Source: an uncultured Muribaculaceae bacterium (GTDB taxonomy: Bacteria > Bacteroidota > Bacteroidia > Bacteroidales > Muribaculaceae). Taken from it: a DNA stretch of 64,000 nt. The stretch spans positions 171,056 to 235,055 of the forward strand of contig CAJTXL010000001.1 of the NCBI GenBank assembly GCA_910583525.1, read 5' to 3'. This document shows positions 1-9,104 of this stretch, piece by piece; within the stretch, counting starts at the first letter, position 1; every line of letters begins with the position of its first letter. A model generated the notes under the pieces. That model was given only the letters and a program-made list of their open reading frames with translations. It was not told where the DNA came from and did not search any database. Both the position numbers and the translations under genes were made by a program.

Positions 1-863
1 GGCAAATCGGCCGGTATGCGTTTTGCAGCGGCGTGCATGCCACGGTTGTCTTTTGTTCCGCCCATATATTTGTCGGTGTACGACAATATTTCGCCGCTCT
101 TTATAGGCTCTTCGAGTACAGATGTCTGATAGTCGCCGCAGTCGCCCAACACAGCACAGTTGATTTCCTGAAGGTTTTCGACCATGTCTTCTACTATGAT
201 GCGCGATGAATAGCGCTGCGCATCATCGACACGCTCAAGAAGCTGCTCGCGGTTGTCGGCACGGCCTATGCCTACGCTCGACCCGAGGTTGGCCGGCTTC
301 ACAATGACAGGATAGCCCAACTTTTCTTCGATTTTTGCGAGCAACGCATCCCGGTCGGCAAACCATTGCTTGTCGGTAAACCACACGTAATCGACAACGG
401 GTATGCCGTCCGATGCAAGTATCATCTTCATCGTTATTTTGTCCATACCGTTGGCCGATGCGAGAGTGTTGCAACCGGCATATGGCAACCCGATTGTCTC
501 AAGCACACCCTCGAAAATACCGTCTTCACCGTTGGAGCCGTGAAGCACCGGGATGGCGAGGTCGAGCGTAGCCACGACGTCGCTGCCGAAAAGCTTACGC
601 TCTGCCTTGTAGAGCTTGTAATCACCGTATATGGGACGCATGTAAACCTCTGTGCAGTTTTTGAGCAAGGCATTTATGTCGCGGTAATTTTTGACATCGG
701 TAAGTGCTTCGCCCGTGTACCATCGCCCCTGCTTCGTGATGTACACAGGGATGACATCATACTTGTCGCGGTCTATCGCGGCCATGGCCTGATTGGCCGA
801 AATCACAGATATTTCGTGCTCGGTCGAACGGCCGCCAAAAAATATTCCTATCGTAGTTTTCAT
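1..863 (-). CDS. ddl: D-alanine--D-alanine ligase, 3' part missing at window edge
   Basis: ATP-grasp enzyme that makes the D-Ala-D-Ala dipeptide for peptidoglycan in the cytoplasm. Read on the minus strand from the ATG at 863-861, the protein begins MKTTIGIFFGGRSTEHEIS, the glycine-rich N-terminal signature of Ddl. It continues with VLHGSNGEDG, then VIVKPANLGSSVGI, an ATP-grasp phosphate/ATP-binding segment, and a segment with EINCAVLG. About 287 residues are visible and the reading frame runs off the left edge, so the C-terminal metal-binding part is outside the window. A Bacteroidales-type promoter lies just upstream (893-924). It is a housekeeping gene with no evident link to the neighbouring carbohydrate locus. 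Family assignment is secure. Confidence 0.93.
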   Translation of the reverse strand, partial: MKTTIGIFFGGRSTEHEISVISANQAMAAIDRDKYDVIPVYITKQGRWYTGEALTDVKNYRDINALLKNCTEVYMRPIYGDYKLYKAERKLFGSDVVATLDLAIPVLHGSNGEDGIFEGVLETIGLPYAGCNTLASANGMDKITMKMILASDGIPVVDYVWFTDKQWFADRDALLAKIEEKLGYPVIVKPANLGSSVGIGRADNREQLLERVDDAQRYSSRIIVEDMVENLQEINCAVLGDCGDYQTSVLEEPIKSGEILSYTDKYMGGTKDNRGMHAAAKRIPADL

Positions 864-892
864 CCTATATTGCTGTTTTACATTTCAAGCCC

Positions 893-924
893 CAAAATTA
901 CTTAATTTTTCTTATTCGGGCAAA
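893..924 (-). promoter_or_regulatory. Predicted Bacteroidales-type promoter of ddl
   Basis: On the minus strand TAATTTTG (plus 893-900) matches the TAnnTTTG -7 consensus, and TTTG (plus 921-924) lies 20 bases upstream, as expected for the -33 box. The start codon of ddl is 29 bases downstream of the -7 box. This is a complete two-box match, seen directly in the sequence, with no transcript evidence. Confidence 0.6.
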
Positions 925-1042
925 TCGGCCAATCGGCACACTCCATGTATTCTGTTTTTATAAAAATCATTCTAAAATTTGAACGCAATTGAGTGTCTTT
1001 CAATGTTTGACTTTAATTTTATGTTAATTTATAATTATTAAG

Positions 1043-1954
1043 ATGTATAAAAGCCAAAAAGGAAAATATCTCCATCCGACCGAGCATGATGCCCGATGGG
1101 GGCTGGAAACGACATGTGTCGGTAGGCAACTTATTGACATACAGGCGGTTTACCCCCCCCGAATACATCCGCGTGAATATCTTATGAATTCAGAAGACGG
1201 TCGTGTTCTCGATGAGTACCAGCTCGTATATCTCGTTTCGGGCGAAGGCATCTTCGAGTCAAAGCATTGCCCGATACAAAAGATACAGTCCGGCAACATC
1301 TTCATGCTGTTTCCGGGAGAATGGCATTCTTACCGTCCGCTATCCGACACCGGATGGGAAGAATACTGGGTCGGATTCAAAGGCAAGGAAATGGATGAAA
1401 AGGTCGAAAACGGCTTTTTCAATGTGCATTCGCCTGTTTTCCGCATAGGCCTTTCGGAAGAAATCGTCAAACTCTATTCGCACATACTCGACCTTTCACA
1501 GAAACAGCCACCGGGACACCAGCAGTACATGGCCGGTATTGTGAACCATATGCTCGGCATTGTGTACTCTCAGAGCATGATGGGCACTCCCAACACCCCG
1601 AAAATCGAAGAGATGGTAAATCATGCCAAAATCTTCATTTCGGCCAACCTGCAAAGCCCCATCTATTCGGCACAGATAGCCGAGCAGCTCAAAGTCAACC
1701 ATCTGTATTTCTGCCGTAAGTTCAAGCAGTATACGGGTTTCAGCCCCTCGCGCTACATTCTTGAGATGCGTATCCAACGCAGCAAGCAGCTGCTCTGTTC
1801 CACCAACCTCAACAGCCAACAGATTGCCTACGACTGCGGCTTCGAGAGTTCGGGCTACTTCTGCATGGTATTCCGTAAAAAGGTGGGAATGTCGCCGCTC
1901 GAATACCGCAAAGTGGTGTGCGGCTTCAATCCCAAGACACCTGACGAAGCCTGA
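1043..1954 (+). CDS. AraC-family transcriptional regulator with N-terminal sensing domain
   Basis: Predicted cytoplasmic DNA-binding regulator of 303 residues. The first ~165 residues form a cupin-like AraC sensing domain (for example YLVSGEGIFESK and IFMLFPGEWHSYRP around residues 63-99). The last ~100 residues carry the double helix-turn-helix, with typical elements SAQIAEQLKVNHLYFCRKFKQ and the second-helix region IAYDCGFESSGYFCMVFRK followed by GMSPLEYRK. The start is the ATG at 1043, after an AT-rich leader. It is convergent with the GH127 gene and separated from it by a bidirectional terminator. It is the only transcription factor in the sugar locus; no hybrid two-component sensor or sigma/anti-sigma pair is present. 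By position it is a candidate activator of the PUL and of the rhamnose operon, but the ligand and target sites are inference. Confidence 0.9.
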   Translation: MYKSQKGKYLHPTEHDARWGLETTCVGRQLIDIQAVYPPRIHPREYLMNSEDGRVLDEYQLVYLVSGEGIFESKHCPIQKIQSGNIFMLFPGEWHSYRPLSDTGWEEYWVGFKGKEMDEKVENGFFNVHSPVFRIGLSEEIVKLYSHILDLSQKQPPGHQQYMAGIVNHMLGIVYSQSMMGTPNTPKIEEMVNHAKIFISANLQSPIYSAQIAEQLKVNHLYFCRKFKQYTGFSPSRYILEMRIQRSKQLLCSTNLNSQQIAYDCGFESSGYFCMVFRKKVGMSPLEYRKVVCGFNPKTPDEA

Positions 1955-1974
1955 CAACTCTGCATAAAGAAAAC

Positions 1975-2011
1975 AAAAAACACAGCCCAAAAGTGTCGGG
2001 CTGTGTTTTTT
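1975..2011. terminator. Bidirectional rho-independent terminator between AraC gene and GH127 gene
   Basis: A perfect 14-bp inverted repeat (1975-1988 with 1998-2011) encloses a 9-base loop. The arms carry six A on the left and six T on the right, so the hairpin has a T-tract on either strand. It sits between two convergent stop codons (1954 and 2047). Confidence 0.9.
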
Positions 2012-2046
2012 CATGATAAAAGTAATGACGGTTTCAATTTTGACAT

Positions 2047-3882
2047 CTAATAAGATGATACGTAATCGACCCAAACCTTCATTTTTCCGGGTTCACGGTT
2101 GTCCCACGCATAATAGGGGATGAATTTGTTTGTCTTGCCGGCTGTAGTGGCCTCTATCGTAGCCACACCACCGAGGAGTCCAGACTCGAAAATCGTCTTG
2201 AAATCGGTATACGGCGTCAGCGCGGCAGTTTCATATTCGGGGTTGTCGGTCTCTTCCATGCAGTAGACCAAGGGACCGCGTTGCAGGCAACGCTTTGCAA
2301 GGTCGGCAGCAACACGGGTGTCGGCAGCCACCACTTCGACGGGCATATCAATGTCAAACACAATGCTGTCGCCCGGTTTCCATTGGCGCGCAATGTGCAG
2401 ATAGCCGTCTCGGTCGGGCTTCAACGCCGAAGTTGTGCCATTGATTGTCAAGGAGTACTTTTCGCACCAGCCGGGCACACGGAGTCTGAGTGTGAAATCG
2501 GACGGTTCGGCAGGGTCAACGGTCATGCTGACTTTGCCGTTCCATGGGTAATCGGTATGCTGCGTGACGTTGACAGAAGTGCCGTCGACATCGAGCTTGG
2601 TCTCGCTTCCGATATACAGGTTAGTCGTTAGCACTCCGGGAGCGGTGAGATAGATATAGCTGCCTATCGACGGCATAAAGCGCGAAAGGTTGCTCGGGCA
2701 GCATGCAGTGTCGTACCACGGCTGACGGTGGTGCGAGCCATCGGTTTCGAGCGGGTTTACGTAAAAAAAACGGTCGGAAGAGAGCGAAATGCCCGACAGC
2801 ACACCGTTGTATATGGCACGCTCCATAACGTCAGCATATTTTGAGTCGCCCATGAGCATGTTCATGCGTTGGTTCCACATTGCCATGCCTATAGAAGCAC
2901 ACGTCTCGCAGTATGCCAGGTCGTTGGGCAGGTCGAAGTCGTAGCTGAAGCCCTCTTGGCATCCTTTGTTGCCAATGCCGCCGGTAACATACATTTTTGT
3001 GCCTACGACATCATTCCACAGCCTTCCGAGAGCCGGAACGTAGCTCGAATCACCGGCTGCAGTACCGTAGTCGGCCATGCCGGTGAACATGTACATTGCC
3101 CTGACGGCGTGTCCGCCAATCTTATCGAGGTCTTTCACCGGCACTTCATCCTGGTAGTGCTTTGCAGGCATGCCGCCGTGCGCCATCCAGTCTACGCCGC
3201 CCTTGCCTCTCTGCTCGAGAAGCCAGTGAGCCAGTTCGAGATATCGTTTTTCGCCGGTAGTGCGGTATAGCTTCACCAACGCAAGCTCGAGTTCCTGATG
3301 ACCGGGCACCCAAAAGCGTTTGCCTTCGCCGAAAGTACGGTCGATATGGTCGATGAAACGTATTGCCACATCGAGGAGTTTGCGCTTTCCCGTCGCTTTG
3401 TAGTAGGCGATGCCGGCTTCGACAAGATGGCCGCAACAATACATTTCGTGGCGGTCCATGTTCGTCCAACGCGACTGAGGTTCTTCGAGTATAAAATATG
3501 TTACGAGGTAACCGTCGGGCTGCTGTGCCGCGGCGATTTTGTCGATTATGCCGTCGATTTCAGCTTCAAGCTTCGGGTCGGGTCGGTTTATGAGCGAATA
3601 TGCGCATCCTTCTATTACCTTATATAAATCGGAGTCGTCGTAGAAGATGCCTTGGAATTTTCCTTCTTCAAGGCCTGCGGCTATCGCGAAATTTTTCACG
3701 CGCTGCGTTTCATCTTCACATTTGTGCAGGCATACCGGAATTGTCACATCGACAAGGCTGTCGATGCGTGGCATCCAAAAACTGTCGGCGAGTTTCACCT
3801 GCGAAAAATCGACAGGATTTACGCTTGCCCATGCGGCCAATACTGCCGGGAGCATGGTCGAAACGAGTACTTTTTTCTTCAT
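2047..3882 (-). CDS. GH127 beta-L-arabinofuranosidase-like glycoside hydrolase (DUF1680 family)
   Basis: Exported exo-glycosidase of 611 residues, predicted to release beta-L-arabinofuranose in the periplasm. A short signal peptide precedes WASVNPVDFSQVKLAD, the usual GH127 N-terminus. An (alpha/alpha)6 barrel follows with the family's metal-thiolate site: E326 and C328 in YCETCAS, and C394-C395 in ACCPSN. By comparison with HypBA1 (E322 acid/base, C417 nucleophile, E338/C340/C418 zinc ligands), E310 here occupies the acid/base position and C394 the nucleophile position. All five key residues are therefore present. The C-terminal third is beta-sandwich. The gene is divergent from the GH2 gene across a 216-bp intergenic region and ends against the AraC terminator. 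GH127 also contains other activities, so the exact sugar is not certain. Confidence 0.9.
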   Translation of the reverse strand: MKKKVLVSTMLPAVLAAWASVNPVDFSQVKLADSFWMPRIDSLVDVTIPVCLHKCEDETQRVKNFAIAAGLEEGKFQGIFYDDSDLYKVIEGCAYSLINRPDPKLEAEIDGIIDKIAAAQQPDGYLVTYFILEEPQSRWTNMDRHEMYCCGHLVEAGIAYYKATGKRKLLDVAIRFIDHIDRTFGEGKRFWVPGHQELELALVKLYRTTGEKRYLELAHWLLEQRGKGGVDWMAHGGMPAKHYQDEVPVKDLDKIGGHAVRAMYMFTGMADYGTAAGDSSYVPALGRLWNDVVGTKMYVTGGIGNKGCQEGFSYDFDLPNDLAYCETCASIGMAMWNQRMNMLMGDSKYADVMERAIYNGVLSGISLSSDRFFYVNPLETDGSHHRQPWYDTACCPSNLSRFMPSIGSYIYLTAPGVLTTNLYIGSETKLDVDGTSVNVTQHTDYPWNGKVSMTVDPAEPSDFTLRLRVPGWCEKYSLTINGTTSALKPDRDGYLHIARQWKPGDSIVFDIDMPVEVVAADTRVAADLAKRCLQRGPLVYCMEETDNPEYETAALTPYTDFKTIFESGLLGGVATIEATTAGKTNKFIPYYAWDNREPGKMKVWVDYVSSY

Positions 3883-4018
3883 AATTTATAATCGGAGGGG
3901 GTGTGTTTGTTGCATAAATTAACTTAAAACAGACATGGTACAGACTTGTTTTGACGCGAAATTAATACATCCGCGCCACTTTTAACAAGGAGTGTCCGAA
4001 TATTGGAATGAATGGTTC

Positions 4019-4058
4019 AAAAAGCTGAATGCCAAACGTGCTGCAAAACCTAATTTTG
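4019..4058 (+). promoter_or_regulatory. Putative activator-dependent promoter of the GH2/PUL unit (shared motif site 1)
   Basis: AAAAGCTGAAT ends at 4030 and is followed by exactly 20 bases and then TAATTTTG (4051-4058), a perfect TAnnTTTG -7 box. No TTTG is present at the -33 position; the motif occupies that place instead. The same motif and spacing occur at 37769-37808 and 39302-39340. The site lies between the divergent GH127 and GH2 genes, 41 bases before the GH2 start. Which protein binds is unknown. Confidence 0.55.
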
Positions 4059-4098
4059 ACATCGGAAAAAGTTTTTTTGCAAACCTTTAGTTAATACC

Positions 4099-6537
4099 AT
4101 GAGGAAAGTCCTGTCCAACAAGCCACTCCGCACATTTGCATCGGCACTTGCCGCAATGATGATTGCCATAACGGCATCAGCACGGGAGCGCAGTTCCGAA
4201 TTGCTTGATTTCGGCTGGCGTTTCAGCACCGGTGAATGCCCGACGGCTTCGGAGCCGACATTCGACGATTCGCAATGGGCCGTAATAGATTTGCCCCACG
4301 ATGCCTCGGTGCACGGCCCGTTCGTACGCGACACTCTCGGCGGAAACAGCATAAACGGCTACAGGCCGCGAAACCAAGGGTGGTACCGACGCAATCTCAA
4401 TATGGCACAGAAAGAACCCGGACGGCGGTTCATACTTGAATTCGAAGGCGTGTACCGCGACGCCGAAGTATGGCTCAACGGCAAACTCCTCGGAAAACAG
4501 CCGAACGGCCATATCGATTTCGAGTTCGACATCACCGACGGCCTGCGCGTAGGCGACAACTGCATCGCCGTGCACTACGACAACCGTTTCAAAGGCTCGT
4601 CGCGATGCTATACGGGCGAAGGGATATACCGCAACGTGTGGCTGCACGAAGTGTCGGATTTGCGCGTAGACCGCTACGGCACATATGTAAACACTCCCCG
4701 TATATTGCCCGACAGCGCACGCATATCGATAGAGACACGCATCGTAAACAGCCGCCCCGATTCGGCACTGTGCACAGTGGTGAGCGATGTGTTTTCGCCG
4801 TCGGGCGAACATGTCCTAAGCCGCAAGAGCGTCATTCCCGTTGCGGCCGGCGAGCGTGTCGATTTCAGACAGCACGGATGGGTGAAAGAGCCTCTGCTTT
4901 GGGACGTGTCATCGCCCCGGCTGTACACCGTCAGGACGCAGGTATTCGACACGCATGGCAAAACAGACGAATACAGCACCGACTTCGGCATACGCGACAT
5001 CGAATTCACACCCGAAGACGGCTTCAAACTCAACGGCCGCAAATGTTTTGTGAAAGGCGTGTGCCTTCGCAGCGACTGGGGCCCTTTGGGAACGGCGGCG
5101 TTCGACGAAGCCATGGCACGTCGCCTGTCGCACATGAAAGAAATGGGCTGCAATGCCGTGAGGCTTGCTCATAATCCTTATCCTAAATATGTGCTTGACT
5201 GGTGCGACCGCAACGGCATGCTCGTATTCGACGAAATATACGATGAATGGAGCGGCCAATACTACGGCGAAGGCGCCAACTTCGAAGAATATTGGCCCGG
5301 CGACGTCGAGGTGTGGCTCAGGCGCGACCGAAACCACCCGTCGGTATTCATATGGAGCGTAGGCAACGAAGTGATACAGGCCCGCAACACAGAGGTGCAC
5401 AATTTCAGCACCGGCCTCGACGAAAAAGACCCGACACAGGGCATCGACTTATATACACGTCTGCGCGAACATGTGCGCCGTTTCGACACCACGCGCCCCG
5501 TGACTACTGCGCTCTTCCCGACACGTCGCGACGGCATGCGTTGGGAAGACCCTCGATATGAACACGAAAGCGACCCTGCACAACTTGCCCTGCGCATGGA
5601 CGTGCTCAGCGTGAACTATATGGAGCGTTTCTTCGCACGCGACAAGGCAAAATATCCGCAGCTGATAACTATTGTCAGCGAAATCGACACCGGCGAAGGC
5701 GGTTACTCGATATTCAGCTACGACCATGCCACTTCTGTAGGCCAATTCTATTGGGGCGGAACGGAATATATAGGAGAATCGTTCGGATGGCCGTCGAAAG
5801 GATGGATTAACGGCGCTTCAGACATGTGCGACCGCCTCAAGCCTGTCGGTTGGAGCATACGCAGTCTATACTCCGACGAGCCTATGGTCGGCATTGCCGT
5901 ACACGATTCCGACCCGGGTTCGGCAAGAGTATGGAACGACCTGATGGTGCGCTCCAAACCCATGCACCTGCACTGGAAAGGTACTCCGGGCGACCCTACC
6001 GTAGTGCAGACTTTCTCCAATTGCGAAGAAGTCGAGCTTTTGGTAAATGGCCGCAGTCTCGGACGCCGCTCAATGGCTGAGTGCCCTCAGCGCCGTATGA
6101 TTTGGAATGTCATTTACGAACCGGGCGAAATCAAGGCCGTGGGCTACAACAACAGCAAACCGGCGGCGAGCCAAGAGCTGCACAGCGCCGGAAAAGCGCA
6201 ACGGATAGTACTGTTGCCCGAAACCGAACAGCTGACCGCCGACGGTATGAGCCTGCTTTACGTCAACGTGGAGATACAGGATGCTCAGGGCAACTGCGTG
6301 CCGACATCTGACTACAAAATACATTTCGAACTTGACGGCCCGGCAACAATCGCCGGTGTCGGCAACGGCGACATTACCGGCGACGAACCTTGGCAAGCCG
6401 ACAGTCGCAGCGTACACGATGGCCGGGCCTTGGTGATACTTCGAGCCGGACGCGAAGCCGGAACTATACGTCTGAAAGCATATAGCCGCGGTCTCAGAAC
6501 TGCAAAATTGAGTATCCCCGTGCAACCCGCAGATTGA
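4099..6537 (+). CDS. GH2 glycoside hydrolase, beta-galactosidase-like
   Basis: Predicted exported retaining glycosidase of 812 residues. A basic N-terminus and hydrophobic segment (residues 9-28) form a signal peptide. The jelly-roll sugar-binding domain includes WLNGKLLGKQPNGHIDFEFD and GEGIYRNVWL. An immunoglobulin-like domain follows, then a TIM barrel with the acid/base Glu424 in WSVGNEV and nucleophile Glu528 in VSEID. The tail (~residue 640 on) contains LLVNGRSLG and a bacterial Ig-like C-terminal domain, typical of large Bacteroidetes GH2 enzymes. It starts at the ATG 41 bases after the predicted promoter. The fold and catalytic pair are clear; the substrate could be galactoside, glucuronide or another beta-glycoside, and the PUL context does not settle it. 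Confidence 0.9.
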   Translation: MRKVLSNKPLRTFASALAAMMIAITASARERSSELLDFGWRFSTGECPTASEPTFDDSQWAVIDLPHDASVHGPFVRDTLGGNSINGYRPRNQGWYRRNLNMAQKEPGRRFILEFEGVYRDAEVWLNGKLLGKQPNGHIDFEFDITDGLRVGDNCIAVHYDNRFKGSSRCYTGEGIYRNVWLHEVSDLRVDRYGTYVNTPRILPDSARISIETRIVNSRPDSALCTVVSDVFSPSGEHVLSRKSVIPVAAGERVDFRQHGWVKEPLLWDVSSPRLYTVRTQVFDTHGKTDEYSTDFGIRDIEFTPEDGFKLNGRKCFVKGVCLRSDWGPLGTAAFDEAMARRLSHMKEMGCNAVRLAHNPYPKYVLDWCDRNGMLVFDEIYDEWSGQYYGEGANFEEYWPGDVEVWLRRDRNHPSVFIWSVGNEVIQARNTEVHNFSTGLDEKDPTQGIDLYTRLREHVRRFDTTRPVTTALFPTRRDGMRWEDPRYEHESDPAQLALRMDVLSVNYMERFFARDKAKYPQLITIVSEIDTGEGGYSIFSYDHATSVGQFYWGGTEYIGESFGWPSKGWINGASDMCDRLKPVGWSIRSLYSDEPMVGIAVHDSDPGSARVWNDLMVRSKPMHLHWKGTPGDPTVVQTFSNCEEVELLVNGRSLGRRSMAECPQRRMIWNVIYEPGEIKAVGYNNSKPAASQELHSAGKAQRIVLLPETEQLTADGMSLLYVNVEIQDAQGNCVPTSDYKIHFELDGPATIAGVGNGDITGDEPWQADSRSVHDGRALVILRAGREAGTIRLKAYSRGLRTAKLSIPVQPAD

Positions 6538-6571
6538 GAAATACGACACAATCGTTACATTTTTCACCAAC

Positions 6572-6587
6572 AATCGGACGTCCGATT
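6572..6587. promoter_or_regulatory. Perfect 16-bp palindrome upstream of the surface lipoprotein gene
   Basis: AATCGGACGTCCGATT is a perfect palindrome without a loop, 34 bases after the GH2 stop and 133 bases before the next start. It could be a dimeric operator, or a compact hairpin ending the GH2 message. The same 183-bp intergenic region holds AAAGCTTAATTTG (6637-6649), one mismatch from the motif ahead of rhaB, but no -7 box follows it at the expected distance. Confidence 0.4.
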
Positions 6588-6720
6588 TAAAATTTGTCAC
6601 AACAAATAAAAAAAGCAGAATACCGAATACTCCGGCAAAGCTTAATTTGCAGTCGCAAAGCAAAAACCGGAAAACACGAACAGGAATACCACAAACCTTA
6701 TAAATCTAAATTTTTCTGAA

Positions 6721-8994
6721 ATGAACATTGCAAAATTTTTCACATGGTCAAGCGCAAGCCGCAGCCTGCGGTATCTGACCATCCTCTGCGCAGCAATGGC
6801 TACGACAGGCATGTTTGTATCTTGCGACAAAGACGATGACATCGAAACGCCTGAGAAGCCCGACAAACCCGACAATCCGGATACCCCGGACAATCCTGAC
6901 AATCCCGACACACCAGACGCACGCGGCACAGCTCTCTATTTCGACACCGAAGGCAGCACGGTCTTCCCCGGCGGAACCGGCGATGCCCAAAAGAACATCA
7001 GTGCCACGAAAATCGACGGCGAAGAAAACGGCTACCTGCTGACCATTGATGCGGCTCAGACTCCCCAATATATCGTAACCGTTCCTCTCAAAGCAGAACT
7101 CGAGAAAAAGAACCTCAAACTCACCTTCGCCTACAAATGCGAGCAGGACATAGCCAACTTCAGCATCCAGTATCTCTCGCCGGCGGCAGGCGAAGAAGCC
7201 GCTAAAGGCAGCCTCAAGGCCAGCACTTCGGTTGACACCGACGAGAACGGATGGGCTTCGGTCGCATATGTCATCAACCGCGACATCGAGCAGAACGAGT
7301 GGGGCGCCAAAGACAACATGCTGCGCCTCAACATTCAGCCCTCGGCAACCACAGGCTCGGTGGCATTCTCCATCAAAGACATCTTCCTTGCCGAAACCGA
7401 CGAAGACCAAAAGCCCGAAGAGGAGTTCGACCCGACCAAATATGAGCTGACATTCACCCCGAACCGCAGCTCGCATTGGATTATGGAAGACTCCTACGGC
7501 ATATATAGCGGTGTCTCGTTCCTGCGCGACGGCGACGAGTATTCTCTCCAGATTGACGACAGCTATACCCCGAACGGAGAAAGCGCGGCCGAACACTTCA
7601 TTGCCACCGATCCTCTGACCCGTGCACTCGACCTTCAGGAAAACCAGGTTGTCGAAATGATATTCAAATATAAGGCAAGCACGGCATTCAAAGTGCGCAC
7701 AGGTCTCTATCCGTTCACCGACCCCGGCAGCGACTGGCCAGCATCGTTCGTAGTATCGAACGTTGCGGCAAGTGCCGACGTTGATCGCGACGCCGACGGA
7801 TGGGCTACCCTCAAACACGACATCACAGTGCCTGTGAACAAACTGAACTGGGGGCGCAACGTCGACGGCGGCGACCAACAGATACGCTTCTGCATCCTCA
7901 ACGCCGACGGCTCCGACGAGCTGCACCCCGAACACAGCGGTCTGACCACCCTTCAACTCAAAGACGTACACCTGAAAGTACGCGACAAATCACAGTCTGA
8001 AATAGACAAGGACAAACCCTACGACGCCGACAAGGACATCGCTATCGGTTTCAACGACGACAACAACCGCGGCTACGACACCGAGGTTTCTAATGCCGCC
8101 GGCGTCTACGAGCTGAAATTCAAAGCATCCGCTCCCGAACACGTTGTCTGGACGACAGGCCTCGAGCGCAAGCTTCCCGGCAGCGAGTGGGCGCTCAAAC
8201 TCACCTACCAGTGCAACATCGACGTGCCTGAAGTAAACGCAATGCTCTTCGACGCCGGATTTGCATTCTACCAGCCTTTCGGCAATCCGTTCATCACCGC
8301 CGGCAACACAGGAGCTGCCGCAAACGAATGGAAAGAAGTAACCATCGACCTCAGCGCCGCCATCAACGAAACACGCTGGAACCTCGACGGCAAGACCGGC
8401 GAACGCATGCGCATCAATTTCAACCTTCCGGGCGAAGACTGCACGCTTAAACTCAAGGACGTAAAGCTTGTGCCCAAGAGCAGCCTGCCGCCCGTCACCA
8501 TCGACCGCAAACCGTTCGTACCGGGCTTCCTCGATGACCTCAACGCTGTATATGACACCAAATTCACGAAAGCCGACGACGGTACCGTCACACTCGAATA
8601 CACAGCCGAAGCGCCCGAACACGTGCTATGGCTCGGAGGTCCCGACAGCGCAATCGCCGACAGCGACTACTCCATCACCTTCTCCTACCAGTGCAGCCAC
8701 GAGATGGGCGACATGTCGATGATGCTCTTCGACCAGGGCATGACATTCTATCAGTTCGACGGCGACCCCTTCGTGCACTTCGACGACTGGAAAGCCGCAT
8801 CGGCCGGCGAGTGGAAGACCGTGACCCAAAACCTCAGCGCCAACATAGCCAAGGTCAATTGGAACATAGGCAAAAGCGGCGAACGCATCCGTATCAACTT
8901 CATACCCGTTCCGGCAACAGGAGAGGCTGTGACTATCAAGGTCAAAGACATCAAGGTTTTCCCAAATGAGAAAAACCGCATCCGTCGCCGCTAA
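6721..8994 (+). CDS. Four-module surface lipoprotein, putative glycan-binding protein
   Basis: A 757-residue predicted lipoprotein of unrecognised family. Its signal peptide ends in a lipobox with Cys35 (MFVSC), followed by acidic residues favouring surface export and a repetitive Pro-Asp linker (~residues 41-75). The remainder appears to be four beta-sandwich-like modules of ~150 residues. Modules 3 and 4 are clearly related: both contain APEHVVW or APEHVLW, then YQC, MLFD, FYQ, EWK, a Trp in VNWN or TRWN, GERMRINF or GERIRINF, and a final LKDVKL or VKDIKV. Modules 1 and 2 keep the closing strand pattern (IKDIFL, LKDVHL) but diverge elsewhere. Related modules occur in four other proteins of this locus. 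There are no catalytic motifs. By place and architecture it is a likely surface glycan-binding protein; ligand binding is inference. Confidence 0.7.
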   Translation: MNIAKFFTWSSASRSLRYLTILCAAMATTGMFVSCDKDDDIETPEKPDKPDNPDTPDNPDNPDTPDARGTALYFDTEGSTVFPGGTGDAQKNISATKIDGEENGYLLTIDAAQTPQYIVTVPLKAELEKKNLKLTFAYKCEQDIANFSIQYLSPAAGEEAAKGSLKASTSVDTDENGWASVAYVINRDIEQNEWGAKDNMLRLNIQPSATTGSVAFSIKDIFLAETDEDQKPEEEFDPTKYELTFTPNRSSHWIMEDSYGIYSGVSFLRDGDEYSLQIDDSYTPNGESAAEHFIATDPLTRALDLQENQVVEMIFKYKASTAFKVRTGLYPFTDPGSDWPASFVVSNVAASADVDRDADGWATLKHDITVPVNKLNWGRNVDGGDQQIRFCILNADGSDELHPEHSGLTTLQLKDVHLKVRDKSQSEIDKDKPYDADKDIAIGFNDDNNRGYDTEVSNAAGVYELKFKASAPEHVVWTTGLERKLPGSEWALKLTYQCNIDVPEVNAMLFDAGFAFYQPFGNPFITAGNTGAAANEWKEVTIDLSAAINETRWNLDGKTGERMRINFNLPGEDCTLKLKDVKLVPKSSLPPVTIDRKPFVPGFLDDLNAVYDTKFTKADDGTVTLEYTAEAPEHVLWLGGPDSAIADSDYSITFSYQCSHEMGDMSMMLFDQGMTFYQFDGDPFVHFDDWKAASAGEWKTVTQNLSANIAKVNWNIGKSGERIRINFIPVPATGEAVTIKVKDIKVFPNEKNRIRRR

Positions 8995-9011
8995 ACCATA
9001 ACCGAGCTTCC

Positions 9012-9055
9012 GAAAGCGGATGTCAATGTAAAAGCTTACGGCGACATCCGCTTTC
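9012..9055 (+). other. Stable hairpin without T-tract in the intergenic region
   Basis: A perfect 13-bp inverted repeat (9012-9024 with 9043-9055) lies 18 bases after the lipoprotein stop. No T-run follows, so it is not a classical terminator. It may protect the 3' end of the upstream message or attenuate transcription into the DUF5722-like gene. Confidence 0.5.
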
Positions 9056-9104
9056 ACATAGTTCACCTCTACGAGGATTTTTCACAAAACCGATATACCT
9101 TAAA

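Noticed and set aside
366..905. 179-residue plus-strand frame opposite ddl
   Set aside because: The opposite strand encodes an unmistakable D-Ala-D-Ala ligase with a promoter.
6748..7971. 407-residue open frame antisense to the four-module lipoprotein gene
   Set aside because: It lies wholly opposite a gene with clear signal peptide and domains, has no plausible start context and no recognisable domain; long antisense frames are expected with this codon bias.
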